The notes beneath the pieces were generated by a model. That model saw only the letters and a program-made list of their open reading frames with translations, did not search any database and was not told the origin of the DNA. This document shows, piece by piece, positions 26,142 through 34,538 of a DNA stretch of 64,000 nt (the first letter of the stretch is position 1; every line of letters begins with the position of its first letter). Source of the stretch: DASYQD01 sp963837455 (lineage in GTDB: Bacteria; Acidobacteriota; Thermoanaerobaculia; Multivoradales; JAIOJS01); assembly GCA_963837455.1 (NCBI GenBank), contig CAWINM010000010.1, forward strand, positions 1,054,001-1,118,000. Direction: 5' to 3'. Made by a program: the position numbers and the translations under genes.

Positions 26142-27767
26142 ATGCCGACCATCGCTCTCCCTACTCCCCTGCGCCCCTACGCCAACGGCGAGCACGTCGT
26201 GTCCTCGCGCGGCGCGACGGTCGGCGACGTGCTCGCCGACCTCACCGCGCGCCACCCCAAGCTGCGCCGCCACCTCTACGACGAGGCGGGGAGGCTGCGC
26301 TCCTTCGTCAACGTCTACGTCAACGACGAGGACGTGCGTTTCCTCGACGGCGAGGCGACGGCGCTGGAGGAGGCCGACGCGCTGTCGATCGTGCCCGCCA
26401 TCGCCGGTGGCGCGCCGGGCACGCGAAGCAGCGCTGCCGCTCCGACCTCGAACGCCGGCGAGATCGCGCCCATGAGCCACCGCCGCGACGGCGTACGAGC
26501 CGAGGAGCGAACCCCCCACCCGCGCGGCGTCCACGGCGCCGATCGGAGTGCTCCCGGCGGCCGGAAGCGACGCGTCGCGCCGCCGCCGCGCGACGCGCCC
26601 GTGGCCGAGCCCTGCGAGCCCGCGCTCTCCAACGAGGAGGTGCGCCGCTACTCGCGCCACCTCATCATCCCCGAGGTCGGCCTCGGCGGGCAGAGGAAGC
26701 TCAAGGCGGCGAGGGTGCTCTGCGTCGGCGCCGGCGGGCTGGGCTCGCCTCTCACCCTCTACCTCGCCGCCGCCGGCGTGGGGACGCTCGGAATCGTCGA
26801 CTTCGACGTCGTCGACGAGTCGAACCTGCAGCGGCAGATTCTGCACGGCACCTCCGACGTGGGGCGCCCCAAGCTCGACTCCGCGGTGGAGCGCCTGCAC
26901 GACGTCAACCCCAACGTGCGGTTGGTGCCGCACGCGACGCGACTCTCCGCGGCCAACGCGCTCGAGCTGTTCGCCGGCTACGACGTCATCGCCGACGGCA
27001 GCGACAACTTCCCCACCCGCTACCTGGTCAACGACGCCTGCGCGCTGCTCGGCAAGCCCAACGTCTACGCCTCGATCTTCCGCTTCGAAGGGCAGGCGTC
27101 GGTGTTCTGGGCCGAGCGTGGCCCCTGCTACCGCTGCCTCTATCCCGAGCCGCCGCCGCCGGGTCTCGTCCCCTCCTGCGCCGAAGGGGGCGTGCTCGGC
27201 ATCCTTCCCGGGCTGCTCGGCGTGATCCAGGCGGCGGAGGCGGTCAAGCTGCTGCTCGGCATCGGCGAGTCTCTCATCGGCCGGCTGCTGCTCGTCGACG
27301 CCCTCGGCCTGCGCTTTCGCGAGCTCCGACTGCGCAAGGACCCAGGCTGCCCGCTGTGCGGGCCGCGCGCCACGCAGCGCCAGCTCGTCGACTACGAGCA
27401 GCTCTGCGGCCTGCCGCAGGCACATGCCGAGGAGGCACGGCAGCAAGGGCTGCCGTCGCTGACGGTCGAGCAGCTGCGCGCTCGCCTGGACGGCGAGGAT
27501 GGCCTCGTGCTGCTCGACGTCCGCGAGCCGCACGAGGTGGAGATCTGCGCCTTCGCCGGCTCGCTGCGCATCCCCCTGGGCAACCTCCCCGAGCAGCTCC
27601 ACCGCCTCGACAGCGCCGACGAGATCGTCGTCTACTGCAAAGTGGGGGGGCGCAGCGCCAGGGCGGTCGAGCTGCTGCGTGGCGCGGGTTTCCGCAAGGT
27701 GTGGAACCTCGCCGGCGGTATCGACCGCTGGGCAGAGCGGATCGAGCCGGCGATGCCGAGGTACTGA
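26142..27767 (+). CDS. moeZ: CysO-like ubiquitin fold fused to MoeZ-type adenylyltransferase and rhodanese
   Basis: One open frame of 541 residues. Residues 1-90 are a ThiS/MoaD/CysO-like beta-grasp domain ending SIVPAIAGG (Gly89-Gly90). Residues about 91-160 are an Arg/Pro-rich linker. Residues 160-400 are an E1-like domain (RRYSRHLIIPEVGLGGQ, VGAGGLGS nucleotide loop, CYRC and CPLC zinc pairs, PSCAEGGVLG). Residues 430-540 are a rhodanese with active loop CKVGGRS. MoeZ adenylates and sulfurates the CysO C-terminus. Since CysO needs a free Gly-Gly end, the fusion would have to be cut, or MoeZ could start at the in-frame ATG 26472, which overlaps a +1-frame TGA, so a hidden indel may have joined two genes. 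Confidence 0.85.
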   Translation: MPTIALPTPLRPYANGEHVVSSRGATVGDVLADLTARHPKLRRHLYDEAGRLRSFVNVYVNDEDVRFLDGEATALEEADALSIVPAIAGGAPGTRSSAAAPTSNAGEIAPMSHRRDGVRAEERTPHPRGVHGADRSAPGGRKRRVAPPPRDAPVAEPCEPALSNEEVRRYSRHLIIPEVGLGGQRKLKAARVLCVGAGGLGSPLTLYLAAAGVGTLGIVDFDVVDESNLQRQILHGTSDVGRPKLDSAVERLHDVNPNVRLVPHATRLSAANALELFAGYDVIADGSDNFPTRYLVNDACALLGKPNVYASIFRFEGQASVFWAERGPCYRCLYPEPPPPGLVPSCAEGGVLGILPGLLGVIQAAEAVKLLLGIGESLIGRLLLVDALGLRFRELRLRKDPGCPLCGPRATQRQLVDYEQLCGLPQAHAEEARQQGLPSLTVEQLRARLDGEDGLVLLDVREPHEVEICAFAGSLRIPLGNLPEQLHRLDSADEIVVYCKVGGRSARAVELLRGAGFRKVWNLAGGIDRWAERIEPAMPRY

Positions 27768-27823
27768 GGAGCCGTGCCGCAGAGCGCGCCGCGCCTTCAC
27801 CCCGGGCGCCGGCGGTGGCCGGC

Positions 27824-28744
27824 CTACAGCGCGGGCTCGCCGCCGGTGATTCGGCGGTAGGCCTCGAGGTAGCGCTGGCGCGTCCCCTCGACCACCGCGG
27901 GGGGCAGTGAAGGCGGCGCCGACTCGTGGTCCCAGCCACTGGTGTCGAGCCAGTTGCGCACGAACTGCTTGTCGAACGAGGCGGGCTCCTGGCCCGGGCG
28001 CCAGCTCTCCGCCTCCCAATAGCGCGACGAGTCGGGGGTGAAGGCCTCGTCGATGAGCAGCAGCTCGTCGCCGACGAGCCCGAACTCCAGCTTGGTGTCG
28101 GCCAGGAGCAGCCCGCTCCCGGCGGCGTGCGCGGCGGCGGCGGAGTAGAGCTCGAGGGTGAGGTCGCGCAGCCGCGCCGCGCGCCCCCCGCCGACCGCCG
28201 CCGCCATGGTCGCGAAGGCGACGTTCTCGTCGTGGCCGCTCTCGGCCTTGGTGGCGGGGGTGAAGATCGGCTGCGGCAGCCGGCTCGCACGTTGCAGGCC
28301 CGCGGGGAGCGCGATGCCACAGGCGCGGCCGTCGCGCTGGTACTCCTTGAAGGCGCTGCCCGCGAGGTAGCCGCGGGCGACGCACTCGAAGGGGATGACC
28401 TGCGCCTTGCGCGCCAGCACCGCGCGTCCGGCGAGCTGCTCCCGGTAGGGACGCAGGGCCGGCGGGAAGTGGTCCGGGTCGGTGGCCAGCAGGTGGTCGG
28501 CGAGGTCGTGGCCCGCGGCGCGCTCGCGCAGCGTCCCGAACCAGAAGTTCGACAGCTGGTTGAGGACCTTCCCCTTGCCGGGGATCGCCGGTCGCAGCAC
28601 GTGGTCGTAGGCGGAGATGCGATCGCAGGCGACGATCAGCAGGCTGTCCCCGAGGTCGTAGACGTCGCGGACCTTGCCTCGCCGCGGCGGCGGCAGGCCG
28701 GGCAGGTCGGTCTGCCAGAGCGCGGTGGGGTCTTCCGTGGGCAT
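27824..28744 (-). CDS. purC: SAICAR synthase (phosphoribosylaminoimidazole-succinocarboxamide synthase)
   Basis: 306 residues, step 8 of purine synthesis (CAIR + Asp + ATP). Motifs GKVRDVYDLG, RISAYDHVL, ECVARGYLAGSAFKEY, ATKAESGHDEN and LADTKLEFG are clear. It is of the longer, yeast/Acidobacteria-like form rather than the ~240-residue form of E. coli. It converges with the cysteine operon over a 56-bp gap and lies 15 bp downstream of the cyclase-like gene. No other pur gene is nearby. Confidence 0.95.
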   Translation of the reverse strand: MPTEDPTALWQTDLPGLPPPRRGKVRDVYDLGDSLLIVACDRISAYDHVLRPAIPGKGKVLNQLSNFWFGTLRERAAGHDLADHLLATDPDHFPPALRPYREQLAGRAVLARKAQVIPFECVARGYLAGSAFKEYQRDGRACGIALPAGLQRASRLPQPIFTPATKAESGHDENVAFATMAAAVGGGRAARLRDLTLELYSAAAAHAAGSGLLLADTKLEFGLVGDELLLIDEAFTPDSSRYWEAESWRPGQEPASFDKQFVRNWLDTSGWDHESAPPSLPPAVVEGTRQRYLEAYRRITGGEPAL

Positions 28745-28759
28745 TGGCCTCCCGGGTGC

Positions 28760-30790
28760 CTACGCCGAGCTCGCCTCGGTGAGGGCGGTGGCGTAGTCGC
28801 GTTCGAGGGCGGTCATCAGATCAACTCCCACCAGCGGCTGCAAGCCGGCGGCGAAGGGGCCGCCGTCGACGAGCTCGTAGACCGCCAGCGGCTCGAGGCC
28901 CTTGAGCTTGACGATCCCCAGCTTGCGCACGCCGGCGAGGCAGCGGCCGTCGGGAAGGTCGAGGGCGAGCGCCACGTAGCCCCGTCCCTCGTAGCGCAGC
29001 GGGTAGAGGAAGCGGGCCGGCTCCTCCTCCGCCAGGCGCAGGATCAGCTGCTCGGTGGCGACGATCCCCTCGTTGACGAGGCTGCCGTTGCGGTTGATGT
29101 AGGCGTAGAACCGGCGCCGCTCCTCGCGCTTGTCGACCACGTCCTGGTCGGCGGCGGCGAGCGGGGCGAAGAAGCGATGCACGGCGGCCTCGGGGTAGCC
29201 GAGGTTGACGAGCAGCACCTTGAACTCCTCGAGCTCGCGCATCGACTTGCCGGTGGTGAGCCTGGTGAGCTCGACGACGCCGTGGCCGAAGAACTCGTAG
29301 CGCTCGGGCTCGCCGACGCCGCCGTGAATGGGGAGCAGCCGGTACTGGCCGAAGTTGAGGGCGATGCGCAGCCCGCGGTTGAAGGGGAGCCCCTCCTCGA
29401 GCGCCTGGCGGTAGAAGCGCTGCACCTGGAGGGCGACGATCAGCATCCGCCAGGCTTCGCGCGCCGAGTAGAAGGCGCCGTCGCCGAGGTACTTCTCGAG
29501 CTTGAGCCGCTGGCTGGTGGCCAGCCGGTGCACGCGGCGCTGGAGGCGGAACATCAGCCGGAAGGAGCGATCCTGCTCCTCGGAGCTGGCGCGTCGCAGC
29601 AGCGACACGAAGTGGGAGAAGTCGGTGATGTCGTAGATCATCCCGTAGCGGGCGATGTGCGGGTCGACCACCCAGGGCGCCATGAAGTCGAGCGGGCGGG
29701 TGGCGTTGGACACCTCGAGCAGCGGCGGCCCGCCCACCCAGGTGCGGTTGAGGCTGCGGTCGGCGAGCACCAGGGCGCCGTCCTGCTCGTGCACGGTCAC
29801 CACCAGGCGGCGGATGCCGTGGAAGAGCTCGAACTCCTTGAGCTTGACGAGCAGCGCCTCCCAGACCTGCACCTGCTGCGCCGACAGCAGCAGCCGCGAG
29901 TCGTAACCCGGCAGCCGCGACAGGTACTCGACGAAGCCGCGGTGGCGCACCAGGTCGCGCGCCTCGGCGCTCGCCGGCAGCCGCAGCAGGTGGGTGGCGG
30001 CGGCGCGCAGCGCGGGGTCGCCGGAGAGCCGCTCCTGCAGCCACTCCACCAGCTTGGCGAAGCGGAAGCGCAGATCGGCGCCGTCGATGCGCAGGTAGCC
30101 GTACAGGTAGTGGGTGAGCTCGGCAAGGTCGGGGCTGATGTGGTCCTCGGTGAACACCAGCACGTTGTCGCGCATGCGCGACAGCAGCGCGGGAAAGATC
30201 TCCTCCTCGAGCTCCTCGGTGTCGCTGGCGAGCCGGTGAGCGAGGTCGTAGCTGAGCGACAGCACGCGGTCGAGGTAGCGGTACAGCACCTTGTACTTGA
30301 GCGCGCCTCCCTGCTCCTTGCCCAGCGACAGGTTGAGGCGCGTGACCCGCCGCGGCGTCTCCTTGAGCAGGCGCGCCACGTCGTTCGAGTGCATCACCCA
30401 GAAGAGGTCCGGGAAGTGGCGGCCGTAGCTCGAGGTGGCGACGTTCTCGGTGGCGCGCGCCAGCAGCGCGCGGTAGCGCTCCCAGGCCCCCTGCAGGTTG
30501 GGGGCGTCGACGGCCTGGCGCAGCAGCGTCGCCACCTGCGCCGCCTCCTCGGCGCGCACGTACGCGGCGAGCGCCTCGCGCAGCGCCTTGAGCCCCGCCG
30601 AGGCCAGCACCGGGTATCCCATCAGCGGCGTCGCCGACTCGTCGGCGAAGTAGACCCGCTGCGGCAGCGGCAGCAGCTCGAGGATCTCCGGCACCAGCCG
30701 CTGGATCTCCTCGGGATCGTTCTGCAGGAAGCTGAGGGGGCCCCGCAAGGCGCGCGCCAGCGAGGCCAGCGAAGGGAGCTGATCGCTCAT
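28760..30790 (-). CDS. Large protein with a degenerate class III nucleotidyl cyclase-like domain
   Basis: 676 residues, no signal peptide or membrane segment. The N-terminal ~340 residues are helical and unrecognised (LPLPQRVYFADESATPLMGYP, NLSLGKEQGGALKYKVL in register). Residues about 375-520 look like a class III cyclase: YGMIYDITDFSHFVSLLRR (metal Asp position) and LEKYLGDGAFYSA (second Asp in a GDG turn), with GHGVVELTRL later. The usual substrate-specificity Lys/Asp and transition-state Arg/Asn cannot be confirmed by eye, so it may be a catalytically altered regulator. The C-terminus resembles a PilZ-like beta domain only loosely. It is divergent from pepA and followed by purC. Confidence 0.6.
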   Translation of the reverse strand: MSDQLPSLASLARALRGPLSFLQNDPEEIQRLVPEILELLPLPQRVYFADESATPLMGYPVLASAGLKALREALAAYVRAEEAAQVATLLRQAVDAPNLQGAWERYRALLARATENVATSSYGRHFPDLFWVMHSNDVARLLKETPRRVTRLNLSLGKEQGGALKYKVLYRYLDRVLSLSYDLAHRLASDTEELEEEIFPALLSRMRDNVLVFTEDHISPDLAELTHYLYGYLRIDGADLRFRFAKLVEWLQERLSGDPALRAAATHLLRLPASAEARDLVRHRGFVEYLSRLPGYDSRLLLSAQQVQVWEALLVKLKEFELFHGIRRLVVTVHEQDGALVLADRSLNRTWVGGPPLLEVSNATRPLDFMAPWVVDPHIARYGMIYDITDFSHFVSLLRRASSEEQDRSFRLMFRLQRRVHRLATSQRLKLEKYLGDGAFYSAREAWRMLIVALQVQRFYRQALEEGLPFNRGLRIALNFGQYRLLPIHGGVGEPERYEFFGHGVVELTRLTTGKSMRELEEFKVLLVNLGYPEAAVHRFFAPLAAADQDVVDKREERRRFYAYINRNGSLVNEGIVATEQLILRLAEEEPARFLYPLRYEGRGYVALALDLPDGRCLAGVRKLGIVKLKGLEPLAVYELVDGGPFAAGLQPLVGVDLMTALERDYATALTEASSA

Positions 30791-30807
30791 GGGTGTGGGC
30801 GACGGCG

Positions 30808-30813
30808 ATTATA
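30808..30813 (-). promoter_or_regulatory. TATAAT upstream of the cyclase-like gene
   Basis: A perfect TATAAT on the minus strand lies 17 bp before the ATG at 30790, giving a predicted leader of about 10 nt. The -35 region (CCGGCT) is a poor match. Confidence 0.4.
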
Positions 30814-30929
30814 GGATAGGGGTCCGCACCAGCCGGCCGCAGCCGGCCCCGGCGCCCACTGTTCGACCCGATCGCTCTGTTCGATCGGGTCACCCTGGTC
30901 CACCCCGTAGCGAGGAGCCCAAGCCCACC

Positions 30930-32417
30930 ATGGAGCCGATCGTCGACGTCTCGCTAGCCTCCGGCGAGCAGCCGCGCGGCAGGCTGCTGCTCGTCGGTTG
31001 CTGGGAGGGGGAGCCGCCGGAGGTCGCGGCCCTGCCCGGCTGGGCCGCCAGCCTGGCCGCGAGCCTTGCCGAGCGCCCCGGGTGGGGGGGGCGCGACGGG
31101 CAGTGGGCGGAGGCCGACACCGGCCGCGCGGAGCTGCCGCAGCTCGCCCTGCGCGGCCTCGGCAAGCGCGAGGCGCTGCACGTGCGCAGGCTCGCCAAGT
31201 GGCTGGGAGACACCGCCGCGGTGACCTCCCTGCACGGCGTGGAGCGCCTCGTGCTCGCGCTGCCGGCCCATCCGCTGACGACCGGTGCGGCGGGAGCCGC
31301 CCACGCGGCGCGCCACCTGGCGCTGTCGCGGTACCGCTACGACGCCTTCCGCGAGGCGCCCGAGGAGCCGGAGTCGCTGGTGTCCGTGCAGCTGTTGCTC
31401 CCGGGTGCCGGCAAGGCGGAGGCAGACGCCATCGCCCGCGCCATGGAGGTTGCCCGCGGCGCCCTCACCACCCGCGACCTCGCCAACGCGCCCCCCAACC
31501 TCGCCAACCCCGAGTGGATGGCGGAGCAGGCGCAGGCGCTCGCCGCGCGGCATGGCCTGGAGGCCGAGGTGCTGGTCAGCGAGGACCTCCAGCGGCTGGG
31601 AATGGGGGGCCTGCTGGCGGTGGGCGCGGGCTCGCGGAACCCGCCGCGACTGGTGCGGCTGGCCTGGCGCGGCGGCTCCGCAGCCGCGCCGCGCGTCGCC
31701 GTCGTCGGCAAGGGCGTCACCTTCGACACCGGTGGCATCTCGATCAAGCCCGCCAAGGACATGGACGAGATGAAGTGGGACAAGGCCGGGGCCTGCACGG
31801 TGCTCGGGCTGGTGCAGGCGGTGGCCCGGCTCGAGCTCCCTGTCGAGCTCACCGCCTACCTGCCGCTGGCCGAGAACATGCTCGGTGGCGGCGCCTATCG
31901 GCCAGGCGACATCGTGCGCTGCCACAATGGCAAGACGGTCGAGGTGCTCAACACCGATGCCGAGGGGCGCATCATCCTCGCCGACGCCCTCTCCTGGGCG
32001 GCGGAGGCGCACCCCGACTACATCGTCGAGTACTCGACCCTCACCGGCGCCTGCGTAGTGGCGCTGGGCCACACCGGTGCCGGTCTCTACACGCCGAGCG
32101 ACGAGCTGGCGGCGGCGCTGCTGGCCGCCGCCGAGGGCACCGGCGAGCGGCTGTGGCGGATGCCGCTGTGGCCCGAGTTCAAGGAGGCGCTCGAGGGCTC
32201 GCACGCCGACCTGCGCAACGTCGCCGGTCGCTGGGGGGGCGCCAACACCGCCGCGGCCTTCCTCTCCCACTTCGTGGGCGACGTCGCGCGCTGGGCTCAT
32301 CTCGATATCGCCGGTCCCGCCTACGTCGGCGGCGAGGGGGAGGGGCAGCGCGGCGCCACCGGCTACGGCGTGGCGCTCACCGTCGAGTGGCTGCAATCGC
32401 TGGCGAACGGGCACTGA
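30930..32417 (+). CDS. pepA: Leucyl aminopeptidase, M17 family
   Basis: 495 residues. The C-terminal catalytic domain has GKGVTFDTGGISIKPAKDMDEMK (metal Lys and Asp) and NTDAEGRIILAD (metal Asp/Glu and catalytic Arg). It also has the downstream YSTLTGACVVALG region. It removes N-terminal residues from peptides in the cytoplasm using two Zn or Mn ions. It is followed with overlap by two oligopeptide-transporter ATPase genes, suggesting coupled peptide uptake and use. Confidence 0.94.
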   Translation: MEPIVDVSLASGEQPRGRLLLVGCWEGEPPEVAALPGWAASLAASLAERPGWGGRDGQWAEADTGRAELPQLALRGLGKREALHVRRLAKWLGDTAAVTSLHGVERLVLALPAHPLTTGAAGAAHAARHLALSRYRYDAFREAPEEPESLVSVQLLLPGAGKAEADAIARAMEVARGALTTRDLANAPPNLANPEWMAEQAQALAARHGLEAEVLVSEDLQRLGMGGLLAVGAGSRNPPRLVRLAWRGGSAAAPRVAVVGKGVTFDTGGISIKPAKDMDEMKWDKAGACTVLGLVQAVARLELPVELTAYLPLAENMLGGGAYRPGDIVRCHNGKTVEVLNTDAEGRIILADALSWAAEAHPDYIVEYSTLTGACVVALGHTGAGLYTPSDELAAALLAAAEGTGERLWRMPLWPEFKEALEGSHADLRNVAGRWGGANTAAAFLSHFVGDVARWAHLDIAGPAYVGGEGEGQRGATGYGVALTVEWLQSLANGH

Positions 32418-33439
32418 CGGCGCCGCTGCTCGCCGTCGACCGGCTCACCGTCGCCTTCCCGGCGGGCGATGGATGGGCGGACGTCGTGCGGGGCGCCTCG
32501 CTCAGCGTCGGCGCCGGCGAGGTGGTGGGGCTGGTGGGGGAGTCGGGTTCCGGCAAGACGATGACCGCCCTCGCGGTGCTGCGCCTGGTGCCCCCACCGG
32601 GCTGCATCACCGGCGGCAGCGTCCGCCTGCTGCTGCCGGGTGGCGAGCCCGCCGTCGAGCTGCTCACCCTCTCCGAGCGCGAGCTGCGGCGGGTGCGAGG
32701 TGGCCGCATCGGGATGGTGTTCCAGGAGCCGGCGGCGGCGCTCGACCCGGTGTTCACCATCGGCTACCAGCTGGTGGAGGCGATCCGCGCGCACCGCCAG
32801 GTGTCGCGGGCCGCGGCCCGGCGCCGTGCCGAGGAGCTGCTGGCGCTGGTGGCGGTGCCCGAGCCGCACCGCCGCCTCGACGCGTACCCGCACCAGCTCT
32901 CGGGCGGTCAGCGGCAGCGGGTGATGATCGCCCTCGCCCTCGCCGCGGAGCCGGCGCTGCTGCTCGCCGACGAGCCCACCACCGCCCTCGACGTCACCCT
33001 GCAGGCGCAGGTGCTCGAGCTGCTGCTGTCGCTGCGCGATCGCCTCGGGCTCGGCATCCTGCTCGTCACCCACGACCTCGCGGTGGTGGCGGCGACCTGC
33101 GACCGGGTGACCGTGATGTATTGCGGCGAGGTGGTCGAGGAGGCTCCGACGACGCGTCTCTTCGCCGACCCTGCGCACCCCTACACCCGCGGCCTGCTCG
33201 CCGCCGTGCCGCGGCTGGGACGGCCGGCGCCGCGCGGCCGTCTGCCGGCGATCCCCGGCCAGGTGCCGGACCCGCGCCGACGGCCGAGCGGCTGCGCCTT
33301 CCACCCGCGTTGCCCGGCGGTGATGCCGGTGTGCTCGCTGCGACATCCGCCGCTCTACTCGCTGCCGCACGGGGTCACCGCACGCTGCTTTCTCCACGAC
33401 GCCGCGGTGCGCGACGGCGCGGGTGGCGCGACGTCGTGA
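32387..33439 (+). CDS. Oligopeptide ABC transporter ATPase, DppD/OppD-type
   Basis: 350 residues. Walker A GESGSGKTM, Q loop MVFQEPAAALDP, signature LSGGQRQRVMIALAL, Walker B LLLADEPTTALD, and the C-terminal oligopeptide extension with four Cys (CAFHPRCPAVMPVCSLRHP...CF) that in this family may hold an iron-sulfur cluster. GTG 32387 overlaps pepA by 31 bp; the family start would be near PLLAVDRLTVAFP. No permease or binding-protein gene is in the window. Confidence 0.9.
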   Translation: MAAIAGERALTAPLLAVDRLTVAFPAGDGWADVVRGASLSVGAGEVVGLVGESGSGKTMTALAVLRLVPPPGCITGGSVRLLLPGGEPAVELLTLSERELRRVRGGRIGMVFQEPAAALDPVFTIGYQLVEAIRAHRQVSRAAARRRAEELLALVAVPEPHRRLDAYPHQLSGGQRQRVMIALALAAEPALLLADEPTTALDVTLQAQVLELLLSLRDRLGLGILLVTHDLAVVAATCDRVTVMYCGEVVEEAPTTRLFADPAHPYTRGLLAAVPRLGRPAPRGRLPAIPGQVPDPRRRPSGCAFHPRCPAVMPVCSLRHPPLYSLPHGVTARCFLHDAAVRDGAGGATS

Positions 33440-34503
33440 TCGCACCGTCGAGCGTCGTCTCCGACGCCGCCGCGACGGCAGCTCCCCTGCTCGAGGCCCA
33501 CGGCCTCGTCAAGCGCTTCGCGATCCGCCGCGGCGCGCTGCAGCGAACGGTGGGTGCCGTCCGCGCGGTGGACGGCGTCGACCTCGAGGTGCGGCCGGGG
33601 GAGTGCCTGGCGCTGGTGGGGGAGTCGGGGAGCGGCAAGACCACCCTCGGGCGGCTCGTCACCCGGCTCGTCGAGCCGGACGCTGGCACCCTGCGCTTCG
33701 CCGGCGACGACCTGCTCGCCCTGCGCGGCGCCGCCCTGCGGCACAAGCGCCGCGAGATCCAGGTGGTGTTCCAGGACCCCTGGAGCTCGCTCAACCCGCG
33801 GCTGTCGGTGGGGGAGGCGATCCGCGAGCCGATCGCCGTGCACCGCCTGGCGCCGCGTCGCGAGCAGCCGGCGCGGGTGGCCGAGCTGCTGTGTCTGGTG
33901 GGGCTGGCGCCGGAGCTCGCCGCCCGCTACCCGCACGAGCTCTCGGGCGGCCAGCGGCAGCGGGTGGGGATCGCCCGCGCCCTCGCCACCGGCCCGCGCC
34001 TGCTGGTGGCCGACGAGCCGGTGTCCGCCCTCGACGTCTCGGTGCGGGCACAGATCGTCAACCTGCTCGCCGAGCTGCAGCGGCGGCTCGGGCTGGCGAT
34101 GCTGTTCATCGCCCACGACCTGGCCCTGGTCGAGCAGCTCGCCGACCGGGTGGCGGTGATGTACCTCGGACGCATCGTCGAGCTCGGCTCCTGCGGCACG
34201 GTGCTGGCGCGGCCGCAGCACCCGTACACCGTGAGCCTGCTCGAGTCGGTGCCGATCCCCGAGCCGGGGCGCCGCGCAGTGGTCGGTGTCGCCGGCGAGC
34301 CGCCCAGCCCGGCGGCGCCGCCATCGGGTTGCCGCTTCCATCCGCGCTGCGCGATCGCGCGCCCGCGCTGCGCGTCCGACGAGCCGGTGCTGCGACCAGT
34401 TGGCGGCGGGCTCGCGGCCTGTCACTATGCGGGGGAGCGGAAACTTTCGGTGCCCCGGGGCGTAGAGAGCGGCAGGGCCGATTCCGACGGCGACGACCAC
34501 TGA
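33436..34503 (+). CDS. Oligopeptide ABC transporter ATPase, DppF/OppF-type
   Basis: 355 residues from a GTG overlapping the partner gene by 4 bp. Walker A GESGSGKTTLGR, VVFQDPWSSLNPRL, signature LSGGQRQRVGIARAL, Walker B LLVADEPVSALDVS, and the C-terminal CRFHPRCAIARPRC motif. The DppD/DppF heterodimer normally drives a two-permease importer, so the permeases and substrate-binding protein must be elsewhere if the system works. Confidence 0.91.
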   Translation: MIAPSSVVSDAAATAAPLLEAHGLVKRFAIRRGALQRTVGAVRAVDGVDLEVRPGECLALVGESGSGKTTLGRLVTRLVEPDAGTLRFAGDDLLALRGAALRHKRREIQVVFQDPWSSLNPRLSVGEAIREPIAVHRLAPRREQPARVAELLCLVGLAPELAARYPHELSGGQRQRVGIARALATGPRLLVADEPVSALDVSVRAQIVNLLAELQRRLGLAMLFIAHDLALVEQLADRVAVMYLGRIVELGSCGTVLARPQHPYTVSLLESVPIPEPGRRAVVGVAGEPPSPAAPPSGCRFHPRCAIARPRCASDEPVLRPVGGGLAACHYAGERKLSVPRGVESGRADSDGDDH

Positions 34504-34538
34504 CCTTAACGCACAGGACGGTTGATAAGGAGATCGTG

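Noticed and set aside
27926..30814. 962-codon plus-strand frame
   Set aside because: It runs antisense through purC and the cyclase-like gene; purC motifs on the minus strand settle the coding strand.
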